Source of the DNA: Bacteroidales bacterium
Lineage (GTDB): Bacteria; Bacteroidota; Bacteroidia; Bacteroidales; P3
Assembly: GCA_017448905.1 (NCBI GenBank)
Contig: JAFSKP010000148.1
Location: 1 to 55,204 of the forward strand
Direction: 5' to 3'
Length of the DNA stretch: 55,204 nt
Shown: positions 8,201 through 17,300 of the stretch, in pieces
Layout: every line of letters begins with the position of its first letter
Position numbering within the stretch: position 1 is the stretch's first letter
Notes under the pieces: generated by a model
The model's database searches: none
What the model saw: the letters and a program-made list of their open reading frames with translations, nothing else
What the model was told of the DNA's origin: nothing
Program-made: the position numbers and the translations under genes

Positions 8201-10474
8201 ATGACAATCATTACAAGACGATTGTTTGTCAGCTTGCCACTGCTGTTGTGTATCTGTTCCACCACGTGGGGCCAGGAAGGCCTGACCATAATGACGCATA
8301 CGGGAAGTGCCCTACAGGTAGACTTCAGGCTTGGAGCCATCGAGGCCGTCCCGACGGGGAACGGCTATTCCACGCTGCTCACACCAGCGGCAAACAGCCA
8401 CAGCCGCGAAGCGGGGCTTCCGATGCTGCCACAGTGCCGCCGGCTGATAGCAATCGACGGAAACGGCGACCTCAGAGTCAATATCGAGGAACAGGAGTGG
8501 GACACACTATTCCTCAGCGACATAGGATGTGTGCTTCCCGTCGAGCCATACGGTGGGGCAAGAGCCAAGGATACAGAGCTCACCACAACGGCAGCCGACA
8601 GCCTCTGCTATGCCACCGACACCCTGCAGGGACCGCAGCTGCTCGCCATCACACCCCTCGGACTGATGAGAGGAACCCCGATAGCAAGCCTCACCATCAC
8701 ACCCGTGCGGTACAATCCCGCGAAAGGATTCATCGCCGCCTGCCGCAGGATGAAAGCGACCATTACAACGGCAGGCGACACAAAGAGGACAGCCGGCAAC
8801 CCCATGCTGAAGGCAATGCCCGTCGTAATGCCCGATGGTGGCAAGGAATATGTCAACACAATAGTGCAGGACACGATGCCGCTGGGCTACCTCGTCGTCT
8901 CGGCATCACGCTACCGCGAGACACTACAGCCCCTATTGTCGTGGAAACGGCAGGAGGGATACATCGTCGACGAACTCTATTTCGACCAGGCCAGCAACGT
9001 AGAGGTCAAAGACAGCCTCCAACGCCGCTATGACAACGCCACAGCCGACCGCCCGTCGCCACTCTTCATCCTGATTGTGGGCGACATGAGCGACATAGCC
9101 CTCTGGACGCCACGCCACATCATCCCAGGGCTGGAGACGCACCGCACCGACTTCTACTACTCCGAGTTCACGGGCGACATGCTGCCCGACGCCATGGTGG
9201 GACGCATATCGGTACACGACACTGCCGAGCTACGCCATGTCGTCGAGAAGACTCTGGCATACGAACGCGGTGCCATAGCCGACACGACAGCGTTGAGGCA
9301 CAGCCTGCTGGTGGCCGGCGTGGAGGAGACCGCCCCCGCCCCGGCACTCACCAACGGCCAGGTGGACTTCATCAAGCAGCTCCTCATGGACCACGACACC
9401 ACCCACGACACGGCATGCTTCTACAACCCCGCTTCCGGCGACAGCCGCGAGGAAATACTCGACGTGCTGCGCGACGGCGTGGCCCTGGTGAACTATACGG
9501 CACACTGCAATAGCAGGGGTTGGCGCAACCCCATGTTCTACTCCAACGAAATCAACAGCAGCAACGTGGTCGACAGCCACCTCTTCATAGCCGTGAACAA
9601 CTGTTGCCGCAGCAACGACGTGGCAGCGGAGTGCTTCGGCGAGATGCTGCTTCGCAAGCCCGGAGGGGGTGCCGTAGCAGCCATCGGAGCCACAAACGAG
9701 ACCCTATGGGAGGAGGACTACTACTGGAGTACCGGCTTTGCCGCCACCACACCTGAGGCAAAGTCCGAGGGCGGACACGCCGGAGCCTTCGAACGCATAC
9801 TGCACCCCTACCAGCAACAGCCGTCGGAACAGGCCTGGACCGCAGGACAGATGCTGCTTGCCGGCAACAGTGCTGTGGAGGCCAGCGGCTCGCCGTATGC
9901 CGCCTTCTATTGGGAGATATACCTGCTGCTGGGCGACCCGTCGCTGATGCCACTCATCGGACCACTGCACTCCATGAGCCTCGACTGCGACAGCATACGC
10001 CGTGGCGACATCTCAGTGCCGCTGCACGGGACGCCATGGGCCCGCGTCGCCGCCACCTGCGGAGACACCCTCATGGGGCTCTGCACCCTCGATGCCGCCG
10101 GAGAGGCGACGATGCGGTTACGCAAACCCGTGACAAGCACCATCCGGATCACCGCCACACGCCAGTTCCACACCGCAGGACAGCTGACATTCGACATCCC
10201 CACCGACAGTTCCGGCACCGAGGGAATCACCGCCACCGACAGCACCGGCATATCAGTATTCCCCAACCCTGCACGCAACCGGATAACAGTCAGCGGCATT
10301 AAAGGACCGGCGACACTGACCATCTTCGACAGCATGGGACGTCACATGATGGAGAAAGAGCTGAATGGCAGCGAGACCATAAGCCTGAAACCACACCTCC
10401 GCAAAGGCATCTACACCCTGATGATAAAAACAGCAGAGAGACCATTTGCCAAGGTCCTACTTATCAAAGAATAG
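8201..10474 (+). CDS. Gingipain-like C25 cysteine peptidase with T9SS sorting domain
   Basis: 757 residues from ATG 8201, which places the signal peptide MTIITRRLFVSLPLLLCICS at the N-terminus. ATG 8168 is the alternative; 8081 lies upstream of the promoter. The middle resembles peptidase family C25. His435 lies in YTAHCNSRGW and Cys468 in VNNCCRSN, 33 residues apart. That is the spacing of the His211/Cys244 dyad of Porphyromonas RgpB. The last 75 residues (FPNPARNRITVSG ... GIYTLMIK ... KVLLIKE) form a T9SS C-terminal signal. It is an exported protease or protease-like protein, shorter than the T9SS sortase PorU (over 1100 residues) and not next to porV. Cleavage specificity cannot be read from sequence. 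Confidence 0.85.
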   Translation: MTIITRRLFVSLPLLLCICSTTWGQEGLTIMTHTGSALQVDFRLGAIEAVPTGNGYSTLLTPAANSHSREAGLPMLPQCRRLIAIDGNGDLRVNIEEQEWDTLFLSDIGCVLPVEPYGGARAKDTELTTTAADSLCYATDTLQGPQLLAITPLGLMRGTPIASLTITPVRYNPAKGFIAACRRMKATITTAGDTKRTAGNPMLKAMPVVMPDGGKEYVNTIVQDTMPLGYLVVSASRYRETLQPLLSWKRQEGYIVDELYFDQASNVEVKDSLQRRYDNATADRPSPLFILIVGDMSDIALWTPRHIIPGLETHRTDFYYSEFTGDMLPDAMVGRISVHDTAELRHVVEKTLAYERGAIADTTALRHSLLVAGVEETAPAPALTNGQVDFIKQLLMDHDTTHDTACFYNPASGDSREEILDVLRDGVALVNYTAHCNSRGWRNPMFYSNEINSSNVVDSHLFIAVNNCCRSNDVAAECFGEMLLRKPGGGAVAAIGATNETLWEEDYYWSTGFAATTPEAKSEGGHAGAFERILHPYQQQPSEQAWTAGQMLLAGNSAVEASGSPYAAFYWEIYLLLGDPSLMPLIGPLHSMSLDCDSIRRGDISVPLHGTPWARVAATCGDTLMGLCTLDAAGEATMRLRKPVTSTIRITATRQFHTAGQLTFDIPTDSSGTEGITATDSTGISVFPNPARNRITVSGIKGPATLTIFDSMGRHMMEKELNGSETISLKPHLRKGIYTLMIKTAERPFAKVLLIKE

Positions 10475-10480
10475 CCGCCC

Positions 10481-11359
10481 GTGACCCAAGACACCAACAT
10501 AGCACACCCGGTCATCTATGACACCGCAGTGCCCACACTGCTGCTGCGACCAACCGACAGCATTGCGACACAACATGTGGATGCCGACGACTACCTGCTG
10601 CTCTGCAACGACTCCGTCTTTGCCCCATACGCCGCCGACAGCGCCACGGTCTACCGTGAGAGCATGTTCGCAGCAAACGGTCTGGCCTCGCAACCGAAAG
10701 AGCCCTCGCTGCGCGACGTAAGCCACGGGCCAGACTGGATGTTCCTCGTCATCGTCGCACTGCTGACCCTCATGAGCTTGTTCCTCAACCGCATCCGGTT
10801 CAACATCAAAGACATCCTCGTATCGCTGTTCAACCTGCGCATACAGAGCCGCGTTGAACGCGAGAATAACGTCAAAATCACCAGCATGCTACCCATGACA
10901 GGCATCTACCTTGCCAGTGTTGCCGCCGTGGCCACGCGGGTAGCCACAAGCCGGCTGTCGCTCCATCTCACCGTGCCGCAGCCCCTGTTCTACGCCATCG
11001 TGGTGGCCAGCCTCGTACTCTTCATACTGATGAAAGGAGGGCTCATAAGGCTCATCGGCAACATCTTCGACGACAGGGGCAGCGTGCAGCTGTACCTCAC
11101 CAGCGGCCACCTCTTCTACTTCGCCGGAGGCATGCTGCTCCCCCCCCTGCTGCTCTTCGTCTACTTCGCTGGGGCAGGAGGAGAGGCAGCACTCATCATC
11201 TCGGCAGCACTGATTGCCATAATACTGATAACCCGACTGATAAGAGGACTTCAACTAATTTTAACAAATTCCAGAAGTTCAAAATTGTATTTATTTTACT
11301 ACCTTTGCATTCTGGAAATCGTACCCATTTTGGCAATGGTTAAGATTCTAACAACATAG
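10481..11359 (+). CDS. DUF4271 multi-pass membrane protein
   Basis: 292 residues from a GTG at 10481, 6 nt after the peptidase stop; no ATG is available before the first membrane helix. A soluble N-terminal 85 residues is followed by about six hydrophobic segments (for example WMFLVIVALLTLMSLFL, LFYAIVVASLVLFILM, LIISAALIAIILITRLI, YLCILEIVPILAMV). Length, topology and position directly before hemD-rnpA-yidD fit DUF4271, a Bacteroidota-specific inner-membrane family of unknown function. A promoter-like TACCTTTG for the next gene lies inside its 3' end. Confidence 0.8.
   Translation: MTQDTNIAHPVIYDTAVPTLLLRPTDSIATQHVDADDYLLLCNDSVFAPYAADSATVYRESMFAANGLASQPKEPSLRDVSHGPDWMFLVIVALLTLMSLFLNRIRFNIKDILVSLFNLRIQSRVERENNVKITSMLPMTGIYLASVAAVATRVATSRLSLHLTVPQPLFYAIVVASLVLFILMKGGLIRLIGNIFDDRGSVQLYLTSGHLFYFAGGMLLPPLLLFVYFAGAGGEAALIISAALIAIILITRLIRGLQLILTNSRSSKLYLFYYLCILEIVPILAMVKILTT
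11300..11307 (+). promoter_or_regulatory. Possible internal promoter for hemD-rnpA-yidD
   Basis: TACCTTTG matches the TAnnTTTG -7 box and ends 85 nt before the hemD start. There is no good TTTG at the expected -33 position, so this is weaker than other promoters in the window. Confidence 0.45.
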
Positions 11360-11392
11360 AACACTGACATTTGCACCATTATTAGGAACAAC

Positions 11393-12361
11393 ATGAAACT
11401 GAAAAAAATCCTGATTTCGCAACCCGAGCCCGCAGACCTGGAGAAGTCCCCCTACAGAAAACTGGCAACAGACTTCAAGCTTGACCTCACATTCTACAAG
11501 TTTTTCGAAGTCGTAGGCATCACGGCAACGGAATTCCGGAAAAGCAGGATTCATATTGCAGAGTATACCGCAGTCATTTTCAACAGCAAGAACTCCGTCG
11601 ACCACTTCTTCCGCATGGCCAAAGACCTGAGGGAGACCATTCCGGAAAGCATGAAATACTTCTGCGCCACCGAAGCCATAGCCCTCTACCTGCAAAACTA
11701 CATACAATACCGCAAACGCAAGATATTCTTCGGCGCACAATATTTTGCCGACCTCATCGACGTGATGACCAAGCACCGCGAAGAGAAATTCCTCTTCCCC
11801 TGCTCGGACGAGAAACAGACCGAATACACCAAGCTGCTCGACAAGGCCAAATTCAAGTACACCAAGGCTCCCATGTACCGCAGCGTACCGCGCGACCTGA
11901 AGCACTTCAAGCTCGACGACTTCGACATGATAGCCCTCTTCTCGCCCATCGGAGTACGCTCGCTGCTGATGAACTTCCCCGACGCCAAGGACTCGTCGAT
12001 ACTGGTGGCCGCCTTCGGTCCGTCGACACATGCCGCCCTCAACGCCGCCGGCATCAAGATTACCATAGCGGCCCCCACAAAGAACTCGCCGTCCATGGCC
12101 ATGGCCATAGAGAACTACCTGCTCGGCAAGCAACAGGAGGCCGTGCTGGTGGTGAAACCCTCGTCGCTGAAAAGCTCCAAGACCACACATGCCGCCGTAA
12201 AGACTATCGGGCCGAAAAAGAGCAAGTCGGTCTTCGCAAGCAAGGCGAAGTACAAGAAACTGATGGAAGAAAAAAAGGCCAAGGCCGCGAAACGACGCGC
12301 CGAACGCGCCGCCGAGAAAGCACGCAAGGAGGCCGAAGCCGCCAAGGGCAACAACGATTGA
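11393..12361 (+). CDS. hemD: Uroporphyrinogen-III synthase-like protein with basic tail
   Basis: 322 residues. The HemD fold is suggested by [19 protein letters not shown] near the N-terminus, [15 protein letters not shown] in the second domain, and [17 protein letters not shown]. These correspond to the conserved hinge and Tyr/Ser-containing loops of HEM4 proteins. HemD cyclises hydroxymethylbilane to uroporphyrinogen III. The family is highly divergent, so the assignment rests on pattern and gene order. Residues about 262-322 are an unusual Lys/Ala/Glu-rich helical tail ([15 protein letters not shown]...) not needed for catalysis. The stop overlaps the rnpA start by 4 nt. Confidence 0.8.
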   Translation: MKLKKILISQPEPADLEKSPYRKLATDFKLDLTFYKFFEVVGITATEFRKSRIHIAEYTAVIFNSKNSVDHFFRMAKDLRETIPESMKYFCATEAIALYLQNYIQYRKRKIFFGAQYFADLIDVMTKHREEKFLFPCSDEKQTEYTKLLDKAKFKYTKAPMYRSVPRDLKHFKLDDFDMIALFSPIGVRSLLMNFPDAKDSSILVAAFGPSTHAALNAAGIKITIAAPTKNSPSMAMAIENYLLGKQQEAVLVVKPSSLKSSKTTHAAVKTIGPKKSKSVFASKAKYKKLMEEKKAKAAKRRAERAAEKARKEAEAAKGNND

Positions 12362-12765
12362 ACAACGCAGACAACAAAAATTACGGCTTCTCCAAAGACG
12401 AGAGACTCTGCAGCAGGGCACTCATCGACAAGCTCTACAGCTCGCCACAACGCGAGCTGCTCTTCCCGTTGAGCCTCCACTGGATGGAGGTGGACGCCGA
12501 CAGCGACGTGCCTCCAGTCCGCATCCTCATCGTGGTTCCGAAACGCAAACTGCGCCACGCCGTAGACCGCAACCGAGCCAAACGCCTGATTCGCGAATGC
12601 TACCGGCTCCACAAGCATCCCCTTTGCGACGCACTTCAAAAGCAAGGACGGCACATAGTCATGTCGCTCAACTTCATCCACACACATACACCCAACTTCC
12701 ACAAGCTCGAGACAACGATGGAGAAGCTTATCAGACAGATGGTCGAAGCAACAGACAAGAAATGA
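12358..12765 (+). CDS. rnpA: Ribonuclease P protein component
   Basis: 135 residues, usual length. The RNase P protein signature is present as [13 protein letters not shown], with [16 protein letters not shown] before it. The protein assists the RNA subunit in removing tRNA 5' leaders. Translation must start at TTG 12358, inside the hemD stop (overlap TTGA), because no ATG or GTG occurs before conserved sequence. The N-terminal [16 protein letters not shown] is the typical substrate-binding start. It overlaps yidD by 4 nt, which implies translational coupling along hemD-rnpA-yidD. Confidence 0.95.
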   Translation: MNNADNKNYGFSKDERLCSRALIDKLYSSPQRELLFPLSLHWMEVDADSDVPPVRILIVVPKRKLRHAVDRNRAKRLIRECYRLHKHPLCDALQKQGRHIVMSLNFIHTHTPNFHKLETTMEKLIRQMVEATDKK

Positions 12766-12986
12766 TCAGGAATGTCCTCTCCAAGATGCTGCTCCTGACG
12801 ATAAAGTTCTACCAGCAGTGCATCTCACCCTTCACGCCGGCGGCCTGCCGCTACACGCCGACCTGCTCGCAGTATGCCAAAGAGGCAATCGTCAAATACG
12901 GACCTTTTAAGGGAACATGGCTCGCCGTGAAACGAATTTTGCGCTGCAACCCCTTCGGAGGCCACGGCTACGACCCCGTGCCGTAA
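12762..12986 (+). CDS. yidD: Membrane protein insertion efficiency factor YidD
   Basis: 74 residues from the ATG overlapping the rnpA stop (ATGA). Family hallmarks: a short hydrophobic N-terminus ([16 protein letters not shown]), the cysteine motif [15 protein letters not shown], then [15 protein letters not shown] and a terminal GGHGYDPVP. YidD assists YidC in membrane insertion. The rnpA-yidD order is widely conserved in bacteria. Confidence 0.96.
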   Translation: MIRNVLSKMLLLTIKFYQQCISPFTPAACRYTPTCSQYAKEAIVKYGPFKGTWLAVKRILRCNPFGGHGYDPVP

Positions 12987-13047
12987 CTGTAAATGAAACA
13001 GTTACAAATTGCCGTTATTTTTTTTCTTCTGTTTCAAAAAAAGAAAG

Positions 13048-13055
13048 TATCTTTG
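13048..13055 (+). promoter_or_regulatory. -7 box of the 13083 lipoprotein gene
   Basis: TATCTTTG matches TAnnTTTG, 28 nt before the start codon. A -33 TTTG at the right distance is not evident; the upstream stretch is T-rich. Confidence 0.65.
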
Positions 13056-13082
13056 CACATCGAATTATAAACAACAAAAGAC

Positions 13083-13637
13083 ATGAAAAAAATCAAATTC
13101 TTAGCATTGGCACTCGTGGCCACCCTCTCGTTCGGTCTTACCAGCTGCGACAAGGACAAAGACCTCGACTACCAGAGCCAGACTTTCAAAGACGGCGACA
13201 AGATTCAGGTTCATGACCTCAACACCGACAGCAAGCCTTTCTACAAGCTGAACTTCTATTTCGGCATCAAGGGGGGCAATGTCTATGTCGAAGGACTGAC
13301 CAGCAGGGTAGAGGTTCCACGACTAAACGTGATGCAAGACCCGCAAACTGCCGCCGCCGTCATGGACTTCGGCAAGGTTGATGGCCTGTCGCTGGTCGAC
13401 GCTCTTCCTGGCGATGCATCATTCATGGCCTCCGACAAGCCCGTCACCAGCGTCGGCGCATCTGAAGAGCATGGTTATGTGATTAAGGCCTGGGGCGCCA
13501 CCAAATTCGCTGAAACCTACGAAGGTCTCCACAACGATGGTTGGAATGACCCCACGCCCATCTACGTGCGTCTCTGGATCAAGGACATCGACGACGGCGA
13601 GTACGAAATACGTTACGAGTACCCCTGGAAGCCCTGA
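13083..13637 (+). CDS. Putative surface lipoprotein
   Basis: 184 residues. The signal peptide ends in a lipobox (FGLTSC, Cys22). The following DKDKDLD run resembles the acidic/lysine lipoprotein export signal that sends Bacteroidota lipoproteins to the cell surface. The rest is predicted mostly beta (LNFYFGIKGGNVYVEG, YVRLWIKDIDDGEYEIRYEY). No known domain was recognised. It is monocistronic, with its own -7 box and a strong terminator at 13661-13702. Confidence 0.8.
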   Translation: MKKIKFLALALVATLSFGLTSCDKDKDLDYQSQTFKDGDKIQVHDLNTDSKPFYKLNFYFGIKGGNVYVEGLTSRVEVPRLNVMQDPQTAAAVMDFGKVDGLSLVDALPGDASFMASDKPVTSVGASEEHGYVIKAWGATKFAETYEGLHNDGWNDPTPIYVRLWIKDIDDGEYEIRYEYPWKP

Positions 13638-13660
13638 CTTCCATAGGACAAACAACAGCT

Positions 13661-13702
13661 AAAAAAGAAGGATACTCCCTTACGTGAGTATCCTTCTTTT
13701 TT
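13661..13702. terminator. Bidirectional terminator, lipoprotein / ribE
   Basis: A 17-bp perfect stem (13661-13677 with 13686-13702; core GAAGGATACTC) has an 8-nt loop and A/T runs on both outer sides. It terminates the plus-strand lipoprotein transcript and the converging ribE transcript. Confidence 0.9.
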
Positions 13703-13715
13703 GGCTTGTCGGCAA

Positions 13716-14327
13716 CTACTTCTGTGCTGCCATATACTGCTCCAGCAGCCGCTGCACGTATTTGCCAAAGACATCGAACTCGATGTTGACCACAGTGCCC
13801 GGCTTGAAGTTGTGGAAGTTGGTCACCTGGAAGGTGTAAGGGATGATGGCAACGCTGAACATGCCGGGTTCGGAGTCCACCACCGTGAGGCTCACGCCAT
13901 TGATGCTGATGCTCCCCTTGGGAACGGTGATGCTGGGAGCGTTCTTGGCATCGTATTCGAAGTAGAAGCGCCACGAGCCGTTGTCGTCGACCACCTTGGT
14001 GCATGTGGCTGTCTGGTCGACATGACCCTGGACAATATGGCCGTCGAAGCGTCCGTCCATACGCATGGAACGCTCCACGTTGACCTCTGTACCGACCTGC
14101 CATGTGCCGAGATTGGTCTTGAGCATTGTCTCGTCCATGGCGGTGACGACATACTGTTTCTTCTCTTTGTCCACCTTCACCACGGTGAGGCAGCAGCCGT
14201 CGTGCGCCATGCTTTGGTCGATGGCCAGCTCGTCGCCGAACGGCACCTCCAGCGTGAAATGGTAGTTGGTATTCTCTTTTTCTATCTTAACCACACGAGC
14301 GGTGGTCTCTATGATTCCTGTAAACAT
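13716..14327 (-). CDS. ribE: Riboflavin synthase, alpha subunit
   Basis: 203 residues, usual length for the two-lumazine-domain enzyme that dismutates 6,7-dimethyl-8-ribityllumazine to riboflavin. The N-terminus is the invariant MFTGIIE. The first barrel ends with DGCCLTVV. The second barrel begins at GHIVQGHVD and includes SISINGVSLTVVD. It is the last gene downstream of the sugar transferase and S9 peptidase genes on the minus strand. Its 5' leader contains a GTTTAGA heptamer repeat. Confidence 0.97.
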   Translation of the reverse strand: MFTGIIETTARVVKIEKENTNYHFTLEVPFGDELAIDQSMAHDGCCLTVVKVDKEKKQYVVTAMDETMLKTNLGTWQVGTEVNVERSMRMDGRFDGHIVQGHVDQTATCTKVVDDNGSWRFYFEYDAKNAPSITVPKGSISINGVSLTVVDSEPGMFSVAIIPYTFQVTNFHNFKPGTVVNIEFDVFGKYVQRLLEQYMAAQK

Positions 14328-14330
14328 TGT

Positions 14331-14354
14331 GAAGTTTAGAGTTTAGAGTTTAAA
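14331..14354. repeat. Heptamer repeat GTTTAGA upstream of ribE
   Basis: GTTTAGA at 14334 and 14341 is followed by GTTTAAA at 14348, starting a few bases upstream of the ribE start codon. A shorter relative (AGTTTAAAGTTTACA) follows purM at about 21289. Confidence 0.55.
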
Positions 14355-14368
14355 GCTTAACGTGGGGG

Positions 14369-16360
14369 CTACTTCAGGAAGGTCTCGTAATAGTCGAACA
14401 TTTTCTTGAAGAGGTGGCGGCGTTCGAGGCCGAGGACGTTGTGCTCGTGGTGGGGATACATGAAGTAGTCCACCTGCTTGTAGTTGTTGATGCAACGTTC
14501 GATGAACTCGGTGCTGTGCTGCGGCACCACAGTGTTGTCCTCCGCACCCTGGATGACCAGCAGGTGGCCTTCAAGGTTCTGGGCTTTATTGAGAAGACTG
14601 ACTGCCTCGTAGCCGTCGGGGTTCTCCTGCGGGGTGTCCATATAGCGCTCGCCGTACATGATTTCGTACCATTTCCAGTCGATGACGGGGCCGCCGGCGC
14701 AGCCCACCTTGAAGACCTCGGGGTGTGCCAGCTTCATGGTGATGGTCATGAAGCCGCCAAAGCTCCAGCCCTCGACACCCATGCGATCCTGGTCCACATA
14801 GGGCAAAGACTTGAGGAACTTGACGCCCTCCATCTGGTCGGCCATCTCGATCTCGCCGAGGTGACGGTGGGTGCAGCTCTCAAATTCGAAGCCACGGTTG
14901 TCGGTACCACGGTTGTCGAGGGTGAAGACCACATAGCCCTGCTGCGCAAGGAACATGAAGTAGAGGTTGGCGCCGGCCAGCCAGCTGTCGGTGACGAGCT
15001 GCGAGTGGGGACCGCCATAGACGTATACCAAAGTGGGGTATTTTTGGCCACGAACCATATTGGGGGGCGTGATGAGCCTGTAGTATAGGTCGGTGACGCC
15101 ATCGGCGGCCTTGATAGTGCCAAGCTCGATGTCGGGCATGGCATAGCCGTTCAGAGGATTGGTAGCCTTGTAGAAGTTGTGCGAATTGTGGTTGTACGAC
15201 TTGTTGATGTTGTATACATAGTTGGCCTCGCCGGGGTTGTCGACAGAGTTGAACACGTCGACCATGCAGGTGCCAGCCTCGTTGATGATGACAGTGTGTG
15301 TCCCTTCCACGGCATTGTAGTTTGTGAGACATTCCATCGTGCCCTTTTTCAGGTTTACACGATAGACATCACGTCCGGCGAGGTTGTTCTTGTTGGCATA
15401 GACGAAGATGTTCTCGCCCTTTTTGTCGAACTGGATGAAGCCTTCCACCTCGTATTCGCCGGAGGTCAGCTGTTTGGCAAGGGTCCCGTCGAGGTTGTAA
15501 AGATAGAGATGCTTGTAGCCGTCGCGCATCGAGAACCAGAGAAACTTGTCACCCCGTGGAGTGAAAATCATTGGTTCGCAAGGCTCCACATAGCGAGGAT
15601 TCTCTTCCTCGAAGAGAACCTTCATGAAAGTACCGTTGACAGCATCGTACTGTTCGAGCCACATGTGGTTCTGCTCGCGGTTGATTTTGGCGATAAAGAT
15701 ATAGTTCTCGTCAGGGCTCCAAGCGATGTTGGTGAGGTACATCTCGCGCTCATGGACGGTGGTGTCGCGACGCGTGTCGAGGTAGACAAGACGCTCACGG
15801 TGAGTGTCCCAGATGCCGACGGTCACCTCATGGCTCTTCATGCCTGCCATGGGATACTTGATAGGCTTAAGCTCCGCCTCGCGAGCCTTGGTGTTGACGA
15901 GGGGGTAGTCGACCACCATGCTCTGGTCCATGCGGTAGAAAGCCAGCCTGGACTTGTTCGGGGACCAGAAGAGTCCGCCTTCTATGCCGAACTCGTTGCG
16001 GTGCACGCTCTCGCCGAGGACGATGTTGTAGCCGTCGCCGCGCTCCACCAGCTTGCCGTCGACATAGAGGTTGCCGTCTTTCTTTTCCACACGCTCTTTC
16101 TTATCAGGTCTGACGATGCCCTTGAACTGGTCGCGTTCCGCAGCGGTCATGGCACGTTCCTCTTTGCCGTCAAAGAGCATGTAGGCGGTGTCCTTTAGGT
16201 ACATCACCTTGTCGGTACCAGGCACGAAAGTGAATCCGCGCATCGCACGCTGCGGATAGAGACTGCGGTCCATCAGCTGTTCCCAACTCAGCAGCTTGCC
16301 TTGCGCCATCGCGGTACCCATGCTTAGCAGCACCGCCACAATCGTTAGAATCTTCTTCAT
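14369..16360 (-). CDS. S9 family prolyl di/tripeptidyl peptidase
   Basis: 663 residues with a signal peptide (MKKILTIVAVLLSMGTAMAQ). Residues about 40-400 form the propeller domain. Residues about 410-663 are the alpha/beta hydrolase domain. Ser533 lies in GWSFGGF, Asp608 in QGAEDNTVV and His640 in HHEHNVLG. The spacings of 75 and 107 residues are the same as in P. gingivalis PtpA (Ser603, Asp678, His710). The MYGERY motif after the nucleophile is also PtpA-like. It likely releases Xaa-Pro di- or tripeptides from peptides in the periplasm, feeding amino-acid fermentation. Which of the DPP-IV or PtpA specificities applies is undecided. Confidence 0.9.
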   Translation of the reverse strand: MKKILTIVAVLLSMGTAMAQGKLLSWEQLMDRSLYPQRAMRGFTFVPGTDKVMYLKDTAYMLFDGKEERAMTAAERDQFKGIVRPDKKERVEKKDGNLYVDGKLVERGDGYNIVLGESVHRNEFGIEGGLFWSPNKSRLAFYRMDQSMVVDYPLVNTKAREAELKPIKYPMAGMKSHEVTVGIWDTHRERLVYLDTRRDTTVHEREMYLTNIAWSPDENYIFIAKINREQNHMWLEQYDAVNGTFMKVLFEEENPRYVEPCEPMIFTPRGDKFLWFSMRDGYKHLYLYNLDGTLAKQLTSGEYEVEGFIQFDKKGENIFVYANKNNLAGRDVYRVNLKKGTMECLTNYNAVEGTHTVIINEAGTCMVDVFNSVDNPGEANYVYNINKSYNHNSHNFYKATNPLNGYAMPDIELGTIKAADGVTDLYYRLITPPNMVRGQKYPTLVYVYGGPHSQLVTDSWLAGANLYFMFLAQQGYVVFTLDNRGTDNRGFEFESCTHRHLGEIEMADQMEGVKFLKSLPYVDQDRMGVEGWSFGGFMTITMKLAHPEVFKVGCAGGPVIDWKWYEIMYGERYMDTPQENPDGYEAVSLLNKAQNLEGHLLVIQGAEDNTVVPQHSTEFIERCINNYKQVDYFMYPHHEHNVLGLERRHLFKKMFDYYETFLK

Positions 16361-16464
16361 ATTTCTGTTAATCTCTGTTTATCTTTTTATCTTTATTTCT
16401 ACTGCTCTTTTCTTCTGCTCGCTTCGCTCGCGAAATCTGATTTCTGCCCGTAGTGCAAGGAGGT

Positions 16465-17190
16465 TTAGTACTTGCGCCAGCGGCGGAACTTGAGGTTGAA
16501 GACACCGAAGAAGGCCTCCTTGAAGATCTTCATGCTCATCTTGGAGGTGCCGAGAACACGGTCGGTGAAGATGATGGGTACTTCATAGATTTTGAAACCC
16601 AGCCGCGTAGCGGTGTACTTCATCTCAATCTGGAAGGCGTAGCCGACAAACTTCACCTTGTCGAACTTCATCTTCTCAAGCACGCGACGGCTCCAGCAGA
16701 CGAAACCGGCCGTAGCGTCGCAGACCTTCATGCCGGTGACAATACGCACGTACTTCGACGCGTAATAACTCATCATCAAACGACCCATGGGCCAGTTGAC
16801 TACACTTATCTTGCCATCGACATAACGGCTGCCCACCACCACGTCGCCCTTGCCGGAAGAGCAGGCCTCGTAGAGGCGGATGAGGTCGTCGGGGTTGTGC
16901 GAGAAGTCGGCATCCATCTCAATCATATAGTCGTAGCCGTGCTCATTGCCCCACCGCATGCCGTCGAGGTAGGCAGTGCCGAGACCCAGCTTGCCCTTTC
17001 GCTCAAGGATGAAGAGGCGGTCGGGGAACTCCTGCATCAGCCGTTTGACGATGTCGGCAGTGCCGTCAGGCGAGTTGTCCTCGACGATAAGCATATGGAA
17101 CTCCTTCTCGAGCGAAAAGACCTTGCGGATGATTTTCTCGATATTCTCTTTCTCGTTGTATGTGGGGGTGATGACAAGCGTGTCAGCCAT
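16465..17190 (-). CDS. Polyprenol-phosphate glycosyltransferase, GT2 family
   Basis: 241 residues, entirely a GT-A domain without the C-terminal membrane helices some relatives have. Motifs: LVITPTYNEKENI at the nucleotide site, VEDNSPDGT, and the metal-binding EMDADFSHNPDD. The closest pattern is polyprenol (dolichol) monophosphate mannose synthase, which makes a lipid-linked sugar donor from GDP-mannose at the inner membrane. Sugar and acceptor specificity are inferred. It begins the transcription unit leading to the S9 peptidase and ribE. Confidence 0.9.
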   Translation of the reverse strand: MADTLVITPTYNEKENIEKIIRKVFSLEKEFHMLIVEDNSPDGTADIVKRLMQEFPDRLFILERKGKLGLGTAYLDGMRWGNEHGYDYMIEMDADFSHNPDDLIRLYEACSSGKGDVVVGSRYVDGKISVVNWPMGRLMMSYYASKYVRIVTGMKVCDATAGFVCWSRRVLEKMKFDKVKFVGYAFQIEMKYTATRLGFKIYEVPIIFTDRVLGTSKMSMKIFKEAFFGVFNLKFRRWRKY

Positions 17191-17225
17191 AAGCCAGAGT
17201 TTTTTGAATCAAATGAAATAATTTG

Positions 17226-17233
17226 CAAAGATA
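17226..17233 (-). promoter_or_regulatory. -7 box upstream of the GT2 gene
   Basis: The minus strand reads TATCTTTG, a match to TAnnTTTG, 36 nt before the start codon. No convincing -33 element at 19 nt. Confidence 0.6.
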
Positions 17234-17300
17234 CATAAAAAAAACATAACAGACGACACCAATGACGACTTCTATATACAAAATACTGATTATGCAGCTA

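Noticed and set aside
11348-12421. 357-codon minus-strand open frame opposite hemD
   Set aside because: Antisense to hemD in a region of consistent plus-strand gene order (DUF4271-hemD-rnpA-yidD).
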